64,000 nucleotides of DNA. Origin: Glebionis coronaria (Eukaryota > Streptophyta > Magnoliopsida > Asterales > Asteraceae). The stretch is from positions 479,156,557 to 479,220,556 of the forward strand of contig CM046876.1 of NCBI GenBank assembly GCA_025667525.1, written 5' to 3'. Shown here piece after piece: positions 61,116 to 64,000 of this stretch; position 1 is the stretch's first letter; each line of letters opens with the position of its first letter. The notes under the pieces are model-generated. The model saw only the letters and a list, made by a program, of their open reading frames with translations. It had not been told where the DNA came from and made no database searches. A program made the position numbers and the translations under genes.

Positions 61116-62101
61116 ATCCTTGGGTGGTGGAGGGTGGAAGTAGAAGGTGGAGGAATTGGAGAAATAGAAGGTGGAGGAGTAGAAGTTGGAGGAATTGGAG
61201 AAGGAGACTCGTTTTCCTTTATCACAATCACCGGTGTAGGTGTAGGAAGCTCGGGTTCCTTTAAACCTTTTCCACTGCGAGTGATGATTGCTTTCATCTC
61301 CCCTCTTGGATTAGCAACGGTGTTACTCGGAAGAGAACCCGACCCAGATGCTTGATTACTTGGGAAGAAACTAGCCATCATGTTCCTTAAGTCATTTGTT
61401 TGAATTGCCAAAGTGTTTCGCATATCGGCTCGAAGATCGTTTCCTTGTTTCACCATATCTGCTTTCAAGTTGAGCATTTCCCGCTGAAGATTTTGCACTA
61501 TCGCATCATTAGTCCTCATGTAGGTTTCAACCTCTTGGTGTAATGCAGTGGGTTGGTTGGGAGGAGCATGGTAGGCAGGTGGTTGATAAGCAGGTTGTTG
61601 GTAAACTTGGTTGTTTCTTTGAGGGGGATATTGGTTTCTATGGTTTTGATATGGAGTTGGAGCACGTGGTTGGTTTTTATTGTTGCGATTGAGGTTGGTT
61701 GGGTTTTGTGGGGGAAAACCGGGTGGTGAAAGAAAGTTGTTTGATCGATAGCTGAGCAAGTTGCGGTCACCTTGAGGACGTGCTTGATAGCCTCCTGTAG
61801 AATAGGTACCGTTGGCGGCATACACATTTTCCGGATTGTCATGAGTCGAAGGACAGTCGGTGTATGAGTGAGATCCCCCGCATATTTCACATGATTGAGT
61901 CATAGCATTAACTTGGGCATTGATAGCTTTGGTGTTGTTGGCGGATTGGAGAGCAAGTGATTCAACAAGCGAAGTAAGCTTATCAATTCTCTTGTCGCTC
62001 TCATTAGTGCTAGCACTAGCCACATTGGTCCGAACACTCTTGGTTTGCACTCTAGACTTGTTCTCAATAATATCCCAAGCGGCATTAGCAGACTTAACCA
62101 A
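61052..62101 (-). CDS. Element B gag, C-terminal part with zinc knuckle
   Basis: There are 349 open codons, starting after the poly-C run. The knuckle CEICGGSHSYTDC lies at residues 71-83 (C-x2-C-x3-H-x4-C). A Pro/Gln/Asn-rich stretch follows (YQQPAYQPPAYHAPPNQP) and a helical block (LQREMLNLKADMVKQG). It is the continuation of gag in another frame. The last 20 or so codons (from MCVRIPFQ) are out of frame relative to protease. Confidence 0.75.
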   Translation of the reverse strand: MVKSANAAWDIIENKSRVQTKSVRTNVASASTNESDKRIDKLTSLVESLALQSANNTKAINAQVNAMTQSCEICGGSHSYTDCPSTHDNPENVYAANGTYSTGGYQARPQGDRNLLSYRSNNFLSPPGFPPQNPTNLNRNNKNQPRAPTPYQNHRNQYPPQRNNQVYQQPAYQPPAYHAPPNQPTALHQEVETYMRTNDAIVQNLQREMLNLKADMVKQGNDLRADMRNTLAIQTNDLRNMMASFFPSNQASGSGSLPSNTVANPRGEMKAIITRSGKGLKEPELPTPTPVIVIKENESPSPIPPTSTPPPSISPIPPPSTSTLHHPRMCVRIPFQSLHLNPIYLILRG

Positions 62102-62757
62102 AATGTTACCCCCCCCCCCCCCCCCCCCCCCGAGGCATTATTTAGTGAATCTTGGTCATTCATGCTTAAACCATTGTAAAAAGTATTAATTTGATGTACT
62201 TTTGTTAAACCATGTTGTGGACACTTTCTTAAAAGTTCCTTAAAACGGTCCCAAGATTCACTAAATGTCTCAGGGTACTTTTGTTCAAAGGTAATTATTT
62301 CATTCCGCAAAGCGGTAGTACGTGAGGGTGGGAAAAAGTAGTTGATGAATTTGGTCTCTAAATCCGTCCACGTAAGAATACTTTGTGGCGGTTCCTTATC
62401 AAGCCAATGCCGGGCTTGCCCCTCTAAGGAGAAAGGAAAAAGTTGCAAGCGAATTACCTCTTGTGAAACCCCATTATACTTAACCGTATTGGTGAGTTGA
62501 AGAAACCTTTTAATATGGTCATGAGGATCATCAATTGAACGCCCCAAGAAGGGTTGAGCAGAGACCATTTGAATGAAGTCGGATTTAAGCTCGAAGTTAT
62601 TGGCTCCAATCTCGGGTATGACAATTGCATCAGTGTTGCCTTCTACGTGTGATTGCAAAAGCTCGATCATTGGTTGATTGTCCATGGTGACAATAGGTGG
62701 AGTAATGACTTCGGCTTGAGCTACTTTCTTCTTACGAGCACGAGTACGCATACACAC
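61900..62757 (-). CDS. Element B gag, N-terminal part
   Basis: There are about 210 meaningful codons from ATG 62757 (MCMRTRARKKKVAQAEV; basic N-terminus). The retrotransposon gag domain: FLGRSIDDPHDHIKRFLQL, then ARHWLDKEPPQSILTWTDL, FFPPSRTTALRNEI, WDRFKELLRKCPQHGL, the classic Athila/Tat gag blocks. The frame runs through a 23-bp C run (Gly residues) at 62109-62131 and then out of frame to 61900. The true protein continues in the frame 62101-61052. Confidence 0.8.
   Translation of the reverse strand: MCMRTRARKKKVAQAEVITPPIVTMDNQPMIELLQSHVEGNTDAIVIPEIGANNFELKSDFIQMVSAQPFLGRSIDDPHDHIKRFLQLTNTVKYNGVSQEVIRLQLFPFSLEGQARHWLDKEPPQSILTWTDLETKFINYFFPPSRTTALRNEIITFEQKYPETFSESWDRFKELLRKCPQHGLTKVHQINTFYNGLSMNDQDSLNNASGGGGGGGVTFWLSLLMPLGILLRTSLECKPRVFGPMWLVLALMRATRELISLLRLLNHLLSNPPTTPKLSMPKLML
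62109..62131. repeat. C23 homopolymer at the gag frame break
   Basis: 23 consecutive C on the plus strand (G on the coding strand) in the middle of gag. A one- or two-base length error or slippage here explains the frame change between the two gag segments. Confidence 0.95.
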
Positions 62758-62958
62758 CTACAAAAGGAAAAACAAAATAGACAAGAAATATTATTGGTTT
62801 TTTTTATTTATGTTTTTCTTTTTTTTTGTATTTTTGAAAATTTTATATTTTTTAGGATTTTTGGAAATTTTTAAAGCAAGGAAAATAACGTTAAAAAATG
62901 AACGGATCGCAAAATCCAACGCGTCTCTCACTAAAAACCGTTAATCTTAACGAAAAGA
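62758..62958 (-). mobile_element. Element B leader
   Basis: This T-rich untranslated stretch lies between the primer site and the gag ATG. No coding features seen. Confidence 0.6.
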
Positions 62959-62974
62959 GCCGGCAACGGCGCCA
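62959..62974 (-). other. Primer-binding site of element B (Asp-tRNA type)
   Basis: The minus strand reads TGGCGCCGTTGCCGGC, matching the Asp-tRNA primer site (TGGCGCCGTTGCCGGGG) used by Athila elements at 15 of 16 bases. It lies one base from the LTR. Confidence 0.9.
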
Positions 62975-62975
62975 T

Positions 62976-63240
62976 TTAATACAAGGTTTTTAGCCAAGTA
63001 TAAAATAAATTCGTTCCAAGTCTTTTCGAATTGATTACCGATTAAAAGTGCAACTCAATTGTTCTTGGTGGAAAGTAAAAAGGGTTTGGTTTTCTATTCT
63101 ACTAAAAAGAATAAACGAGCAAAGTGATAAAAATAAGCTAAAAATGATTAACTAAAAATGACTCAGCAATTTAAAAGTAATAAAGTATAAATTAAAACTA
63201 AACAGTAAAATACCTTAACTTAGAAAAACAGCTGATTCGG
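62976..63240 (-). repeat. Element B 5' LTR stub
   Basis: 265 bp match 29595-29858. Similarity stops at the first TTCGG of the minisatellite block; the flanking sequence (TCCAAGTTTTAAAG) is unlike the LTR. About 1.4 kb of this LTR, including its promoter, is missing, so B cannot be transcribed from its own 5' LTR. Confidence 0.85.
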
Positions 63241-63435
63241 TCCAAGTTTTAAAGTACAATATACTTCAAAGATCTTGTGTCGCCATCGCTATGTTACCAA
63301 TTGTAGAAACTAGAAGGGGGGGTTGAATAGTTTCTCATCGGTTTATCTCCTAATTAAAATTCCTTTCAATTAGGTGAGTGCACAAAACTATCTTTTACTT
63401 CAAAGATCTTGTGTCACCATCGCTCTGTTACCAAT
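63241..63435 (-). mobile_element. Element A 5' interior end: duplicated primer-site and LTR edge
   Basis: A 134-bp unit is duplicated: CTTCAAAGATCTTGTGTC, a primer-like site, then the first ~97 bp of the LTR (from 63302), and again before the real LTR at 63436. The junction shares ACTT with LTR sequence. Primer-like sites: minus TGGTAACATAGC (63288-63299) and TGGTAACAGAGC (63422-63433), one mismatch from the initiator-Met site in the second. Confidence 0.7.
63422..63433 (-). other. Primer-binding site of element A
   Basis: The minus strand reads TGGTAACAGAGC, one mismatch from TGGTATCAGAGC, two bases from the 5' LTR. It fixes the minus orientation of A. Confidence 0.65.
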
Positions 63436-64000
63436 TGTAGAAACTAGAAGGGGGGGTTGAATAGTTTCTCATCGGTTTATCTCCTAATTAAAATTCCTTT
63501 CAATTAGGTGAGTGCACAAAACTATCTTTTACTTGAAATCTAGTTGCATAATGATTAGGTTCAATTCTAATGCATTAACACTGTGTAGTAAGTATAATGA
63601 TAATGAATGTAAGTAATGAGTAAGGAAAGAAACAACCTAGTAGGAAGACACCAAGATTTATAGTGGTTCGGCAACGAGGCTCTATCCTCGTTCCTACTTC
63701 ACTCCTCGAGTACACCTTACTCGAGATTTACACTATATCCACAAGCTCCCTTCTTGGCGGAGAAAACCTTACAACGTAGCTTACATTATTTTTCGACACT
63801 AAGCTAAATGTCGAGACCTAATCTTAGCTAGGACCAATCTACACAACGTCGCCCACTTCACTATTTTACGACATAAGGCTAGATGTCGAGTTATAATCCA
63901 AAGCTAGAACCAATCTTCACAACGTTGCCTACTTCACCATTTTCTGACACAAGGCTAGATGTCGAGTTCTAATCCAAAGCAAGAACCAATCTTCACGACT
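63436..64000 (-). repeat. Element A 5' LTR (partial, runs off the window)
   Basis: It matches 22293-22860 closely, including the TGTAGAAACTAGAAGGGG end, the TCCTCGTTCC block and the start of the 75-bp repeat array. The rest, with the palindromic array and TATA box, lies beyond 64000. Confidence 0.85.

Larger units (their letters stand above)
29595..63240 (-). mobile_element. Element B: Athila-lineage Ty3 element, split by C and truncated at its 5' LTR
   Basis: The 3' LTR (29595-31072 plus 54950-55133), polypurine tract, 3' non-coding region, pol, gag, Asp-tRNA primer site and a 265-bp stub of the 5' LTR are in correct minus-strand order. RT, protease and integrase motifs and the Asp primer site are typical of Athila. 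There is no env-like ORF1 between pol and the 3' LTR. B lies inside A; its right end stops at 63240 within an LTR repeat block, so no target-site duplication can be checked. Confidence 0.85.

Overview
The window looks like repeat-packed nuclear DNA of a flowering plant. It is AT-rich, has plant GT-AG splice signals, and holds plant-type LTR retrotransposon lineages (Tat, Athila and Tekay-type Ty3 elements; SIRE-like and other copia elements). The retroelement proteins resemble ones I know from composites (Asteraceae), but that is recollection and inference. I see no ordinary host gene, tRNA, rRNA or CRISPR. Almost everything lies on the minus strand.

Layout: 1-1122 is the 5' end (leader, PBS, LTR) of a copia-like element (G). 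1123-3055 is a stretch of different composition, possibly organelle-derived. 3056-4277 is a lone LTR of the family called A below, on the plus strand. 4278-6613 is a decayed copia element (F: LTR plus the end of RNase H). 6614-22292 is a Tat-lineage Ty3 element (E): 3' LTR, a large decayed ANTISENSE extra ORF (7598-10372, plus strand), and the end of pol. Element E is split by element D (11256-21139), a non-autonomous element with 4.1-kb LTRs, no coding interior and a TAAAC target-site duplication, and is then cut at 22292 by element A. Element A (22293 to beyond 64000) has SIRE/copia-like LTR ends. Between them it carries three gene modules on its own strand (an Athila-ORF1-like protein and two related small HGxxCxCC proteins) and no gag-pol. 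Inside A sits an Athila Ty3 element (B, 29595-63240) whose gag-pol is broken by several frameshifts. Inside B's 3' LTR sits element C (31073-54944), a Tekay-type Ty3 element in the form LTR-internal-LTR-internal-LTR, flanked by one CTTTA target-site duplication.

The nesting gives an insertion order: F, then E, then D and A (independently), then B in A, then C in B. C later became a tandem duplicate, probably by unequal recombination. Both C copies carry the same two nonsense codons in an otherwise open 1,515-codon gag-pol.

The most unusual signal is in the A family. A four-half-site palindromic array (half-site GCGGTTCCTTA, start-to-start spacing 20/15/20) occurs in the U3 of both A-family LTRs and upstream of each small-ORF module. 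A degenerate copy precedes the Athila-like ORF. In three of the five places it ends 27-30 bp from a TATA box. This looks like one cis-element driving both the LTRs and a set of internal genes.
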